Below are positions 31,654 through 40,410 of a stretch of DNA of 64,000 nucleotides, piece by piece. The first letter of the stretch is position 1; every line of letters starts with the position of its first letter. The position numbers and the translations under genes are program-made. The stretch lies in NCBI GenBank assembly GCA_021200565.1, contig JAJQGJ010000017.1, positions 216,382-280,381 of the forward strand. Reading direction: 5' to 3'. Below the pieces are notes generated by a model. It worked only from the letters and a program-made list of their open reading frames with translations, made no database searches and was not told the origin of the DNA. Source of the stretch: Oscillospiraceae bacterium (GTDB lineage: Bacteria > Bacillota > Clostridia > Oscillospirales > Ruminococcaceae).

Positions 31654-32109
31654 TTACTTCTTTGTCTCAGGCTCGGAAGCTGTGCTTTCAGACTTTGAAT
31701 CATCCTGTTTGTCGGACTTCTTGCCTTTCTTCTTGTCCTTTGCGGGAGAAGCTGACTTGGCAGCATTTTTCTGAGCCGCTGCTTCCTTTTCGGCGTCAAG
31801 ATTCTGAGAGATAGCCCAGCGTCTGACTCTGAGTCTGCTTCTGTCGCCTCCGGTCTCGATAACAACAGTTTCTTCTTCAATCTTGCAAATGATGCCGACA
31901 ATACCACCGGCGGTGACAACCTCGTCGCCAAGCTGGAGATTCTTTCTCATTTCAGCGTCCTGCTTGTCCTTTTTACGCTGAGGTCTGATGAGGATGAAGT
32001 AGAATGCAACGAGGATTACGACCATCCAGATGATGGAAGACCAGCCCATTGTTGCTGTCGTAGTCGATGTATCGGACGTGAGAAGTGTGATTAGTGCTGT
32101 AGTGGACAT
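31654..32109 (-). CDS. yajC: YajC, preprotein translocase accessory subunit
   Basis: Single-pass membrane protein that associates with SecDF-SecYEG. 151 residues: helix at ~25-42 (SIIWMVVILVAFYFILI), then the signature RPQRKKDKQDAEMRKNLQLGDEVVTAGGIVG in parts, a beta-barrel-like domain, and a long Lys/Ser/Glu-rich tail (~100-151). The ATG 32109 is chosen because GGGGGAGG stands just before it. No secD or secF follows here; instead the gene is flanked by the nfn-like pair and the TIGR04086 gene. Confidence 0.92.
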   Translation of the reverse strand: MSTTALITLLTSDTSTTTATMGWSSIIWMVVILVAFYFILIRPQRKKDKQDAEMRKNLQLGDEVVTAGGIVGIICKIEEETVVIETGGDRSRLRVRRWAISQNLDAEKEAAAQKNAAKSASPAKDKKKGKKSDKQDDSKSESTASEPETKK

Positions 32110-32152
32110 TTTATCCTCCCCCAAGGGTTAATTCGCAGTCTATGGAACCTGA

Positions 32153-33535
32153 TTAAAGTGACTTGATATATTCGTCCATCGCCTTGGCTGCAGTCTTGCC
32201 CGCACCCATTGCAAGGATAACAGTAGCTGCGCCTGTTACAGCGTCGCCACCGGCATAAACGCCTTCCTTGGTAGTGAGCATATCTTCGTTTACAACTAGG
32301 CAACCGTGTTTATTGGCTTCAAGACCAGAAGTGGTAGAACGGATAAGCGGATTAGGAGAAGTACCGATAGACATGATGCAAGCATCAATCGGAATAACAT
32401 ACTCCGAATCAGGAATGGCCTTGACAGAACGTCTTCCGCCAGCATCCGGCTCGCCGAGTTCCATCTTAACGCACTTGATGCCGTTTACAGCACCGTTCTC
32501 GTCGCCAAGGATTTCGACAGGATTGTTGAGGAACATGAACTCAATTCCCTCTTCCTTAGCGTGATGTACTTCTTCCTTTCTTGCAGGCATTTCAGCCTCA
32601 GAACGACGATAGATAACATATACATGCTCAGCACCGAGACGCATAGCGCAACGTGCAGCATCCATAGCAACGTTACCGCCGCCGACAACAGCGACAGAAT
32701 TGTACTTACGGACAGGTGTATCGTATTCCTCGAGGTAGCCCTTCATAAGGTTGATTCTTGTCAGGTATTCGTTAGCGGAGAATACACCTACAAGTGATTC
32801 ACCAGGAATATTCATGAAGTTAGGAAGACCTGCACCGGTTCCTACGAATACGGCCTTGTAGCCCATTTCCATAATCTCATCGATAGAAAGAATCTTACCG
32901 ATAACCATGTCGGTCTTTATCTCAACACCGAGAGCCTTCAAGTTGTCAACTTCGTGTTGAACGGTTGCCTTCGGAAGTCTGAATTCGGGAATACCATACA
33001 TCAGAACGCCGCCGGCAGTGTGGAATGCTTCGAAAATGGTAACACTGTAACCGAGCTTAGCAAGGTCAGCAGCACAGGTAAGACCACTAGGTCCCGAGCC
33101 GACAACAGCAACCTTGATGCCGTTGGGCTCAGCCTTTTCCTGCTCGAGCTTCTTATCTGCCATATAGTCAGCACAGAATCTTTCAAGCTTGCCGATTGCA
33201 ACGGGCTCGCCTTTGATTCCTCTTACGCACTTTCCTTCACACTGGCTTTCCTGCGGGCAAACTCTGCCGCTGACTGCTGGAAGACCGTTGGTTGAGGTGA
33301 TAATCTTATAAGCTTCTTCAAAATTGCCTTCTTTGACCTGAGCCAAGAAATCAGGAATTTTAACGCTTACGGGGCATCCGCTTACGCAAGGTCTGTTCTT
33401 GCAGTTAAGGCATCTTGCTGCCTCGTTCATAGCTTCTTCGGCTGTATAGCCCAAGCATACTTCTTTAAAGTTTCTTGCCCTTACCTTTGGATCCTGCTCG
33501 GTAATGGGTGTTTTCTGAGCTTGCATATTAGGCAT
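32153..33535 (-). CDS. NfnB-like / glutamate-synthase-small-subunit-like FAD oxidoreductase
   Basis: 460-residue flavoprotein of the GltD/NfnB/SudA family. The N-terminal domain has two [4Fe-4S] sites in ARCLNCKNRPCVSGCP near residue 37 and RVCPQESQCEGKCVRG near 92. FAD binding is at VVGSGPSGLTCAADLAK near 145, and NADP binding at VVGGGNVAMDAARCAMRLG near 284, with a final GVYAGGDAVTGAATVILAMGAG. Length matches NfnB (~465) rather than a full GltB partner. It overlaps the next gene upstream (NfnA-like) by eight bases, as in nfnAB. The pair probably links NADH, ferredoxin and NADP by electron bifurcation; an older annotation would be sulfide dehydrogenase or gltA. Confidence 0.85.
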   Translation of the reverse strand: MPNMQAQKTPITEQDPKVRARNFKEVCLGYTAEEAMNEAARCLNCKNRPCVSGCPVSVKIPDFLAQVKEGNFEEAYKIITSTNGLPAVSGRVCPQESQCEGKCVRGIKGEPVAIGKLERFCADYMADKKLEQEKAEPNGIKVAVVGSGPSGLTCAADLAKLGYSVTIFEAFHTAGGVLMYGIPEFRLPKATVQHEVDNLKALGVEIKTDMVIGKILSIDEIMEMGYKAVFVGTGAGLPNFMNIPGESLVGVFSANEYLTRINLMKGYLEEYDTPVRKYNSVAVVGGGNVAMDAARCAMRLGAEHVYVIYRRSEAEMPARKEEVHHAKEEGIEFMFLNNPVEILGDENGAVNGIKCVKMELGEPDAGGRRSVKAIPDSEYVIPIDACIMSIGTSPNPLIRSTTSGLEANKHGCLVVNEDMLTTKEGVYAGGDAVTGAATVILAMGAGKTAAKAMDEYIKSL

Positions 33536-34376
33536 GTCTGACTCCTCCTGTTAATCTGCAAATGTGTTCTTTATCGTGAGCTTCCTGCTCTCTATAAGCG
33601 GAATTTCTTCTCATAAGCTCGTTGAAGTCAACTTCGAAACCGTCGAAGTCAGGTCCGTCAACGCAAGCATACTTGGTCTTTCCGCCAACGGTAACTCTGC
33701 AGCCGCCGCACATTCCTGTACCGTCAATCATGATAGGATTGAGGGAAACCATAGTCTTGATATTGTAAGGACGAGTAACGCCACAAACGAACTTCATCAT
33801 AGGAACGGGTCCAATGGCGATTACCAAGTCATACTTTTCGCCGTTATCGATGAGCTCCTGAAGCTGATTGGTTACGAAGCCTTTTTTGCCATAAGTACCA
33901 TCATCAGTAGTAATGTAGTAGTTGTCGCAGACAGCTCTCATCTCGTCTTCAAGGATAACGATGTCCTTGCTTCTGAAGCCAGCGATGATGTCAACCTTGA
34001 CGCCCATATTGTGAAGAGCCTTTGCTGAAGGATATGCTATAGCGCATCCAACGCCGCCGCCTATAACACAGGCATTCTTGACATTTTCGCCAAACTCGGA
34101 TGCAACGCCGAGAGGTCCTACTACGTCGAGGATGCTGTCGCCCTGCTCCATTGTGCCAAGCTGATAGGTGGATTTTCCGACCTTCTGGAAGATGATAGTG
34201 ATTGTGCTTTTCTCACGGTCGTAATCTGCTACGGTCAGCGGGATTCTTTCGCCCATTTCGTCAGTTCTGAAGATGATGAACTGTCCGGCTTTTACCTTCT
34301 TGGCAATAAGCGGAGCGTCAATCACCATGAGTGTAACTGAATCATTGAGCTCGCGTTTTTCTAAAATTTTATACAC
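33528..34376 (-). CDS. NfnA-like FAD/[2Fe-2S] oxidoreductase subunit
   Basis: 282-residue ferredoxin-NADP reductase-like protein. The FAD-binding barrel has AGQFIIFRTDEMGERIPLTVADYD in parts, the NAD domain CVIGGGVGCAIAYPSAKAL near residue 105, and the C-terminal [2Fe-2S] site GTGMCGGCRVTVGG...ACVDGPDFDG near 222-245. These are the small-subunit features of NfnAB (or sulfide/dihydroorotate dehydrogenase-like PyrK relatives). GTG 34376 is chosen with AGGAGG seven bases upstream; a longer frame has no support. No pyrD lies nearby, which argues for Nfn rather than PyrK. Confidence 0.85.
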   Translation of the reverse strand: MYKILEKRELNDSVTLMVIDAPLIAKKVKAGQFIIFRTDEMGERIPLTVADYDREKSTITIIFQKVGKSTYQLGTMEQGDSILDVVGPLGVASEFGENVKNACVIGGGVGCAIAYPSAKALHNMGVKVDIIAGFRSKDIVILEDEMRAVCDNYYITTDDGTYGKKGFVTNQLQELIDNGEKYDLVIAIGPVPMMKFVCGVTRPYNIKTMVSLNPIMIDGTGMCGGCRVTVGGKTKYACVDGPDFDGFEVDFNELMRRNSAYREQEAHDKEHICRLTGGVRHA

Positions 34377-34410
34377 GGTTAGTCCTCCTTTGGAAACCTT
34401 ATTACCTGCT

Positions 34411-34439
34411 ATTATACAACATACATCGCATAATTTCAA
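34411..34439 (-). promoter_or_regulatory. Promoter of the nfnA-nfnB-like operon
   Basis: Minus strand TTGAAA (34434-34439), 17-base spacer, TATAAT (34411-34416), about 28 bases before the ribosome site. Confidence 0.8.
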
Positions 34440-34446
34440 GTATTTT

Positions 34447-37389
34447 TCACTGATTTGCGGCAAAGTATTCTTGAATAGCTTCGACGATAGCGTCTGCAAG
34501 CCCACTTTGCACTGTAGAATCGTTAAGTGCCATAGCTTCTGTATAGTCTGTGACGAAGCCACACTCAACTAATATTGACGGAAATTCCTGTTCAAGAGTC
34601 ACAGCGAAGTAGTTATATTTGGCTCCCCTATTTCTGCTCTTGCCATCTTTATATACGTAATCCTCATAATATTCCGCCATTTTCTCTGCTACAAGGCTTG
34701 CAATCGGTTCGGAGAAAGGCGTGAAGTAGTATGCCTCAACTCCTCGGACTCCTTCCCCGTTCGTCACGCTGTTGCAGTGGATGGAAATATACAGGTCAGG
34801 ATCATATTTTCTTGCGTATTCGGAACGGTCATAAACGCTGATATAGGTAGTGTCGCTCGGAATCATATAGACTGTTGCTCCGGCAGCCTGAAGCTTAGAC
34901 ACGAGAAGCTTTGCTATCGCAAGATTGATTACTCTTTCGACAACATGACCGACAGCACCGGGATCTAGCGTTGTAGAACTGGTGTTGTATCCATGACCGG
35001 GGTCGACTACTATGACTGCGCCATAGAGACTTGAATTGTAGCCATTGAACGTAAATGTCAGATTTCCAGCATCATCGTAGTCGGCAGAATATCCTGCAAA
35101 TACTCCGCTCTTTCTGAGTTTGAGCTTGAGCTGAATCTTCGCCTCGCCGTCAACTGTTACAGTCTGCCATTCTGCACTGCTGAAGAGTGAGTCGGAACTG
35201 AACGACGGAAGTCCAAGATAGCTTGTGACATAGTCAAATGTGATTATGACATAATCCGGGTCGAAGCTGCTGACTGAGTATGTTCCGCTGACACCTGAGC
35301 CGAATGTTAATGGCGAATAGGAAATTGTGAACGGTGTCTGATAGTCAAGATTGAACGTAAGAACAGTATCGCCATCGCTGTTGGTATATGAAGCTGTTGA
35401 CGCAATCGAATTGTTTATGATAGTATATCCGTCAACAAGTGTGCAGTCAGATGCCTTCAGTCTTAGTCCAGAGGCAGTCAGATAATATTTGACGGTCTGG
35501 CTTACGCCCTCGGAAGTGACACTGTAAGTAACTTCGTTTACAAGAACATCAATAGTTCCTGCGGGAAGTCTCGGAGAGGTCGGAATTGCAATAGCATCGG
35601 TTGTGTAGTAGTCGTAAGCCAGTGTGTTGTCATTCTTTACGACGACAAGCTGAGTTGCTTCTGCTGTCGGAGAAACCGCATTTACTATAACTTTAGCTGC
35701 TGTTACATCTTCGTAGCTGAGATCCCTATAGTTACCGCTGATATAGATGTATCCAAGATCCTGTTCTTCCCCTACTATGCCCTCCGGAGCTTCAAGATAG
35801 CCGGTGAATATTGCATAGCTTGAGTTTTCATCAAGATCATCAGAGCCAGATGTCTGCTCGGTTAGCTTAATAGTTTCGCCATCAAGAGTTGCTGTAACCG
35901 TTGAACCCGAGTATGCGGTAACACTTACGGAAATCTTGGTCGAGCCTTCGACATACATGGTCGTACCCTCTTCCGGCTCAACTGATTGGATAACGTCTAC
36001 TTTTCGAGTGATTTTGTAAGTAACGGTGTTGGCTTTATTCTTGAATGTAAATGTATTTAAACCGACTTCAAGCTCCTCCTCAAAGTAGAAGTTTCCTGCT
36101 TCGTTAAGAGTTATGATGTCGCCGTTGAAGTAGACATCAAAGTTGGAGTCATAGGTGCCCTGGAACTTGACGGTTGTTTCATATGTGGTGTAGTTTGTCT
36201 TTGTAGGAAGAACCATTTCAAGCTGGGTGTACAGAGAATCGGTGTCGATAAGACCGTCATAATACTTTACAAGCGCATCGGTGCTGCTTCCGACGTTATC
36301 AACAAGTGATTCGTAAGAGCGGAAGACGCTTCCTAGATATGCTGAGTAATCGGCACACTCCTCAAGCTGCTTGAGAATCTGATCGGATGCCCAGGAGGTA
36401 TCGGATGTGCTGATTCTGTCATTTGCGTGACTTATGAACATAGGTATGCCATTAGCTTCGGCAAGTCCGTTCCACCAGGAGATTATGCTTGTGAAATTCA
36501 GCTCTACTGATTCCAACCCGCCATAGCATGTGACGATAACGAAATCTGCATAGCCGTTTTCAATATATGCTTTGGTATCTGAATAACCGTCCGCAAAAGC
36601 TTCGAAATCGTCCTTTGTGTCGGAGCCATCCGGGTCGTTTTCTTCATTCATCCATGCATTTGTAGCTGCAAGACCGACTGCGACGGTGTTACTTGTGGAA
36701 TGGATTGCGTTGCTGACGAGTTTGAATATGTATTCGCTGTTGTCTAATAGCCAGTTATCGTAGCCGATTCCGGAACCATATCTGAGATAATTCTCATAAC
36801 TGTTCTCGTCGACATCAGCATAGTAGCCATCGATGATAATTCCATCTATAAGGTATTTATTGGTCAGCTTGTGAGCACATTGCGAGAGATAGTCGATTTT
36901 ATCACTGACAGTTTCGAGCTCGTTTGCTTCTATTGCATCTCCAAGGTCAAATGTGATGTAGACATAGTAGTTAAGGCTTCTTGCAGCTTCAATGAGCATG
37001 TCAAGTGGAGAGCCGCCCAGATATACCTTTGCATCAATCTCATAGTAGATAACGCCGTCATAGCTTGTATTGATGATGACAGTGTTGAAGCCGTAGCTCT
37101 CAAGATTCGAGAATATGTCACTTATTTCCTGAGAAGTGACATCAGCCGACTGTTCAATATCGGTGAAAAAGTCGTATCCGATGGTTATGTATGTTGCCCG
37201 CATGTCGTCAGGATACGCAAAAGCGTCTTCGGCAGTTGCAGCTGTGATAATTTCAGCGGTTTCTGTACTTTCTACGGTTTCTTCGTCGGAGATGTCGTCG
37301 GCAAACACAATCAAAGCCGTTCCGCTGTAAGGAAAGACTGTTGTAAATAGAAGAGCCAGAGATAGTATAACAGAAAGAGTTTTTTTCAT
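34447..37389 (-). CDS. Secreted N-acetylmuramoyl-L-alanine amidase with GHL10-like N-terminal domain
   Basis: 980-residue exported protein. A signal peptide (~1-30) precedes an acidic linker. Residues ~65-400 look like a GHL10-type TIM barrel (FNTVIINTSYDGVIYYEI, DGIIIDGYYAD, ADFVIVTCYGG), and ~410-785 are beta-rich, Thr/Ser-rich modules. The C-terminal Amidase_3 domain starts near 790. Its zinc and catalytic residues are visible: H799 (VVDPGHG), E818 (HVVER), H871 (SIHCNS) and E942 (VECGF). The amidase should cut the peptide from MurNAc; the barrel may bind or hydrolyse glycan. It lies 27 bases after the related GHL10 lipoprotein gene, so the two are likely one operon for cell-wall turnover. 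Confidence 0.85.
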   Translation of the reverse strand: MKKTLSVILSLALLFTTVFPYSGTALIVFADDISDEETVESTETAEIITAATAEDAFAYPDDMRATYITIGYDFFTDIEQSADVTSQEISDIFSNLESYGFNTVIINTSYDGVIYYEIDAKVYLGGSPLDMLIEAARSLNYYVYITFDLGDAIEANELETVSDKIDYLSQCAHKLTNKYLIDGIIIDGYYADVDENSYENYLRYGSGIGYDNWLLDNSEYIFKLVSNAIHSTSNTVAVGLAATNAWMNEENDPDGSDTKDDFEAFADGYSDTKAYIENGYADFVIVTCYGGLESVELNFTSIISWWNGLAEANGIPMFISHANDRISTSDTSWASDQILKQLEECADYSAYLGSVFRSYESLVDNVGSSTDALVKYYDGLIDTDSLYTQLEMVLPTKTNYTTYETTVKFQGTYDSNFDVYFNGDIITLNEAGNFYFEEELEVGLNTFTFKNKANTVTYKITRKVDVIQSVEPEEGTTMYVEGSTKISVSVTAYSGSTVTATLDGETIKLTEQTSGSDDLDENSSYAIFTGYLEAPEGIVGEEQDLGYIYISGNYRDLSYEDVTAAKVIVNAVSPTAEATQLVVVKNDNTLAYDYYTTDAIAIPTSPRLPAGTIDVLVNEVTYSVTSEGVSQTVKYYLTASGLRLKASDCTLVDGYTIINNSIASTASYTNSDGDTVLTFNLDYQTPFTISYSPLTFGSGVSGTYSVSSFDPDYVIITFDYVTSYLGLPSFSSDSLFSSAEWQTVTVDGEAKIQLKLKLRKSGVFAGYSADYDDAGNLTFTFNGYNSSLYGAVIVVDPGHGYNTSSTTLDPGAVGHVVERVINLAIAKLLVSKLQAAGATVYMIPSDTTYISVYDRSEYARKYDPDLYISIHCNSVTNGEGVRGVEAYYFTPFSEPIASLVAEKMAEYYEDYVYKDGKSRNRGAKYNYFAVTLEQEFPSILVECGFVTDYTEAMALNDSTVQSGLADAIVEAIQEYFAANQ

Positions 37390-37416
37390 GTGTTCACCTT
37401 TTGGGTTAAGCCGGAA

Positions 37417-39162
37417 TCACAACCCGGCGAGAGACTTGATGAGACTTGCTATTTCTCCTTTAAGGAGAGTATCTGAGGAACTGGCGACCAATGAACTATA
37501 GCGATAATACGCACATCCGGAATATCCGGACAGCGTTGATATATAGTCGGTTTGCTTTGACAGCATACTTCCTGAGCTCCATTCGGTGGTTGTCCCGACC
37601 TTGTATGCGGCGATTCCGCAGATCAGCTGAACCGAAGAGCTCGTTACAATGTTTTCCCATTGAACTGCTGTCGTATCGAATGGAAGGCTTCCTGTATAGC
37701 CGTAGTAAATCTGTGGGACTATATAGTCGAGATAACCTGAGGTCGAGCACCATAGTTCAACGTCGGCATAGAGTTTATTTAGGTTGTTATCAAGGTTTCC
37801 CTGTGGAGAAACGCCGAACAGAACGCTTTGATTGCAGGATTTAACAGTGGAGTAGATTTCCTTGACAAGCTGGCTGACAGTATCTCTTCTCCATTGAACG
37901 AGATTGCTGCTTCCTGAAACGGAGAATGCAAGCTTATCAAATGATTCATCAGTAGTCGGATAGAAGTAATCGTCGATATGTATGCCGTCAACGTCGTAGT
38001 TTGAGACAATCTCTGCAATTCCGGCACATATTAGCTCTCTTACTGCTGAATATGCTGGACTGAGCCAATAATAACCGGTGTCACTGTCATACACAAGATA
38101 AGTTCCGTTTGTAGAGCTTGAAGAGTACCACTGCTTCAGAGTGTATGAAGAACTCATTGCTTCAAGATTCTTCTTAGTGGTGGTTCTCATTGGATTTACC
38201 CATGCATGGAATGACAGACCGAGCTTATGAGCTTCTGAAATCATGATTTCAAGCGGGTCGTATGAGGGCTTGTCCCCTACTGTTCCGGAATAAGCTGATG
38301 TGAACGGATAATAATCAGAATAATAGTAGGCGTCGCCGAAAGCCCTGACGTGAACATAAACCGTATTGAATCCCATCGAAGACACGTATTCGAATGCTTC
38401 GGAGATGGATTCTGTGAATTCTTTTTCTGTAGCTTCTGCAAGCATAGTGTCTATATCAAGATAAGCAAACCAGACAGCCTTGACCGTGGAATAATTGAGA
38501 GCGGTATAGCTGTTTGAGCCGAGCTCATCGATTATTTCGTCTATGTCAATCTCGTCGTCAATTTGAACGTCTTCATCGCTTGTGGTTGTAGTGACAGAAG
38601 TTATTGTGGAAACGGTTGTGGTTATGGTTGTGGCGGCTGTCGTTACTGTGGTTGTAACCGCCGTTGTTGTTTCCTCATCATCTTCATATATGTCTGATAA
38701 ATACCTGCCGTTTACGAAGTATTCGCCATTTTTGAATTCAATCCGATACCAGCCGTTGGATACAATTCCAGTTACGTGGACGCTTTCGCCTTTATCAAGA
38801 TGTCCGATTCTGTAGCTGTCGGGATCTGGAAGCTGTCTTACATTTACAGAAGCTACAGCATACATGGTAGCTTCATAGTCGGTTACAACATAGTCTGAAG
38901 ACACTTCGGTTTCAACAACCGCAGTTGTCTCGTTGACACTTTCAGGAGCAGTAGTAGTTGATACAGAAGAATCCGATGCTTCGATTGCGGAATAAACCGG
39001 AGCAGTTTCCGATTCGGATGTGGCTGTCTGGGTCGAAACCGATGCATAGGTTTCGATAGTGATCGAGCCTTGAGCGACTGTTTCGTTGGTGGCTCTCTGT
39101 GTGCATGAAGTAAGAGTCAGTATAGTGAAAATAATAGCAAGTAGCAAAACTGATTTTTTCAT
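37417..39162 (-). CDS. Lipoprotein with SH3b domain and GHL10-family glycosyl-hydrolase-like domain
   Basis: 581-residue lipoprotein: lipobox LTSC with Cys20, a Ser/Thr-rich stretch, and a bacterial SH3 domain at ~100-157 (SVNVRQLPDPDSYRIGHL, then WYRIEFKNGEYFVNGRYL). A Thr-rich linker follows at ~165-195, and a GHL10 (PF02638-type) TIM barrel at ~225-565 with VKAVWFAYLDIDTM, FNTVYVHVRAFGDAYY, FHAWVNPMR and VDGIHIDDYFYP. The SH3b domain suggests binding to peptidoglycan. GHL10 proteins are glycoside-hydrolase-like, with activity on peptidoglycan reported for relatives. ATG 39162 with GGAGG is preferred to the longer frame. It heads a two-gene unit with the amidase. Confidence 0.85.
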   Translation of the reverse strand: MKKSVLLLAIIFTILTLTSCTQRATNETVAQGSITIETYASVSTQTATSESETAPVYSAIEASDSSVSTTTAPESVNETTAVVETEVSSDYVVTDYEATMYAVASVNVRQLPDPDSYRIGHLDKGESVHVTGIVSNGWYRIEFKNGEYFVNGRYLSDIYEDDEETTTAVTTTVTTAATTITTTVSTITSVTTTTSDEDVQIDDEIDIDEIIDELGSNSYTALNYSTVKAVWFAYLDIDTMLAEATEKEFTESISEAFEYVSSMGFNTVYVHVRAFGDAYYYSDYYPFTSAYSGTVGDKPSYDPLEIMISEAHKLGLSFHAWVNPMRTTTKKNLEAMSSSYTLKQWYSSSSTNGTYLVYDSDTGYYWLSPAYSAVRELICAGIAEIVSNYDVDGIHIDDYFYPTTDESFDKLAFSVSGSSNLVQWRRDTVSQLVKEIYSTVKSCNQSVLFGVSPQGNLDNNLNKLYADVELWCSTSGYLDYIVPQIYYGYTGSLPFDTTAVQWENIVTSSSVQLICGIAAYKVGTTTEWSSGSMLSKQTDYISTLSGYSGCAYYRYSSLVASSSDTLLKGEIASLIKSLAGL

Positions 39163-39213
39163 CACTGCCTCCAGAAATACAAACACACAGACAAAACTAC
39201 ACTGACGACTATG

Positions 39214-39242
39214 ATTATAACATTTTCCGAGCAATATTACAA
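39214..39242 (-). promoter_or_regulatory. Promoter of the GHL10-amidase operon
   Basis: Minus strand TTGTAA (39237-39242), 17-base spacer ending in TGT, TATAAT (39214-39219). It is an extended -10 type, about 50 bases from the ATG, and divergent from the perR-like promoter. Confidence 0.7.
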
Positions 39243-39307
39243 GAGCTTTGTGTCGACAATATCTGCTAATCTCAGAAAGATTTTCTCAAAAATATTTGTG
39301 AAAGCTC

Positions 39308-39336
39308 TTGACAAGGTGGTTGCTATATGTTATCAT
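39308..39336 (+). promoter_or_regulatory. Promoter of the perR-like/rubrerythrin genes
   Basis: TTGACA (39308-39313), 17-base spacer, TATCAT (39331-39336). The palindromic operator starts three bases after the -10. Confidence 0.85.
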
Positions 39337-39338
39337 AA

Positions 39339-39357
39339 ATCAAGAATCATTCTTAAT
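39339..39357 (+). promoter_or_regulatory. PerR/Fur-type operator
   Basis: ATCAAGAATCATTCTTAAT is an inverted repeat of nine bases around one central C, with a single mismatched pair. This is the geometry of Per/Fur boxes. It covers the transcription start region, consistent with autorepression. Confidence 0.65.
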
Positions 39358-39370
39358 TTTGGTGATGAGC

Positions 39371-39757
39371 ATGACAAAACAGCGCAAACTGATAAAGGAG
39401 ATAATATACAGCTCCGAACGCCACCTCACCGCCGAGGAAATATTCTCCGAGGCGAGGAAGAGCATGCCAAATATCGCTCTCGGGACTGTATATCGCAATC
39501 TGGGCAGGCTGTGTGAGGACAAGGAAATAAGGCTTATAAGTCTTCGTGGCTTTTCCGACTGCTATGATAAGTCGTTTATGCCACACGGGCATCTTATCTG
39601 CAATTCATGTGGAAGAGTTGATGACTTCCCTATTGAGGACATCGGTGAAGAGCTTTCTGACAGGCTTGGAGTAAATCTTATCTATTATGACGTCAATGCT
39701 CACTACATCTGCGATGATTGCAGGAGAAAGAATCTGATTACTGACGATAGCTTATGA
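39371..39757 (+). CDS. Fur-family peroxide-type regulator (PerR-like)
   Basis: 128-residue Fur-family repressor with winged helix (LTAEEIFSEARKSMPNIALGTVYRNLGRL, in parts), His-rich metal site PHGHLICNSCGRVDDF and structural zinc cysteines CNSCG...CDDCRR. The neighbouring rubrerythrin gene and the operator indicate a PerR role (peroxide sensing through metal-catalysed oxidation) rather than iron-uptake Fur, although sequence alone cannot separate them. ATG 39371 follows GGTGATGAG; an in-frame ATG six bases earlier and a longer frame have weaker support. Confidence 0.85.
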   Translation: MTKQRKLIKEIIYSSERHLTAEEIFSEARKSMPNIALGTVYRNLGRLCEDKEIRLISLRGFSDCYDKSFMPHGHLICNSCGRVDDFPIEDIGEELSDRLGVNLIYYDVNAHYICDDCRRKNLITDDSL

Positions 39758-39802
39758 AACTGTCGTGTAATATAAAATCTTAAATTTGAAGGAGAACTCG
39801 AA

Positions 39803-40336
39803 ATGGAACTTAAAGGAACAAAGACTGAACAGAATTTGATGACTGCTTTTGCTGGCGAATCTCAGGCAAGAAATAAGTATACATACTTTGCTTCTGTTGC
39901 AAAGAAGGAAGGCTATGAGCAGATCGCTGAAATTTTCCTAAAGACTGCTGAGAATGAGAAGGAGCATGCAAAGCTCTGGTTCAAGGCACTTAGCGGAATC
40001 GGAACTACTCCCGAGAACCTCAAGGCTGCTGCTGAGGGCGAGAATTATGAGTGGACAGACATGTACGCCACCTTTGCAAAAGAGGCTGAAGAAGAGGGCT
40101 TCAAGGTTCTTGCAGCTCAGTTCAGAATGGTTGGCGAGATCGAAAAGGCTCACGAGGAGAGATATTTGAAGCTTCTTGACAATGTTGAGATGCAGAAGGT
40201 GTTTGAGAAGAGTGAGGAGACTATGTGGGAGTGCCGCAACTGTGGACATCTCGTAATCGGCAAAAAGGCTCCGGCTGTTTGCCCTGTATGTGCTCATCCC
40301 GGAAGCTTCTTTGAAGTAAGAAAAGAAAACTATTAA
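39803..40336 (+). CDS. rbr: Rubrerythrin
   Basis: Cytoplasmic NADH-linked peroxidase scavenging H2O2 in anaerobes. 177 residues: ferritin-like di-iron domain with [26 protein letters not shown] and [15 protein letters not shown] supplying the carboxylate/His ligands, and a C-terminal rubredoxin domain with [15 protein letters not shown] and [20 protein letters not shown] precedes the ATG. It lies 45 bases downstream of the perR-like gene and is probably co-transcribed and repressed by it. Confidence 0.97.
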   Translation: MELKGTKTEQNLMTAFAGESQARNKYTYFASVAKKEGYEQIAEIFLKTAENEKEHAKLWFKALSGIGTTPENLKAAAEGENYEWTDMYATFAKEAEEEGFKVLAAQFRMVGEIEKAHEERYLKLLDNVEMQKVFEKSEETMWECRNCGHLVIGKKAPAVCPVCAHPGSFFEVRKENY

Positions 40337-40349
40337 TTCAACTTTCCAG

Positions 40350-40376
40350 GAGCCCTGAGATTAATTCTCGGGGCTC
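40350..40376 (+). terminator. Hairpin after rubrerythrin
   Basis: GAGCCCTGAGA pairs with TCTCGGGGCTC (one G-T pair), an 11-bp stem followed only by TGCTTC. It may be a weak terminator allowing read-through to the phosphatase gene. Confidence 0.55.
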
Positions 40377-40410
40377 TGCTTCATTGCTTATAACTTATAA
40401 GGAGTTCAAT

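Noticed and set aside
39338-39370. Longer start for the Fur-family protein at 39308
   Set aside because: That start lies in the -35 promoter element and adds residues not typical for the family; the ATG at 39371 is next to the ribosome site.
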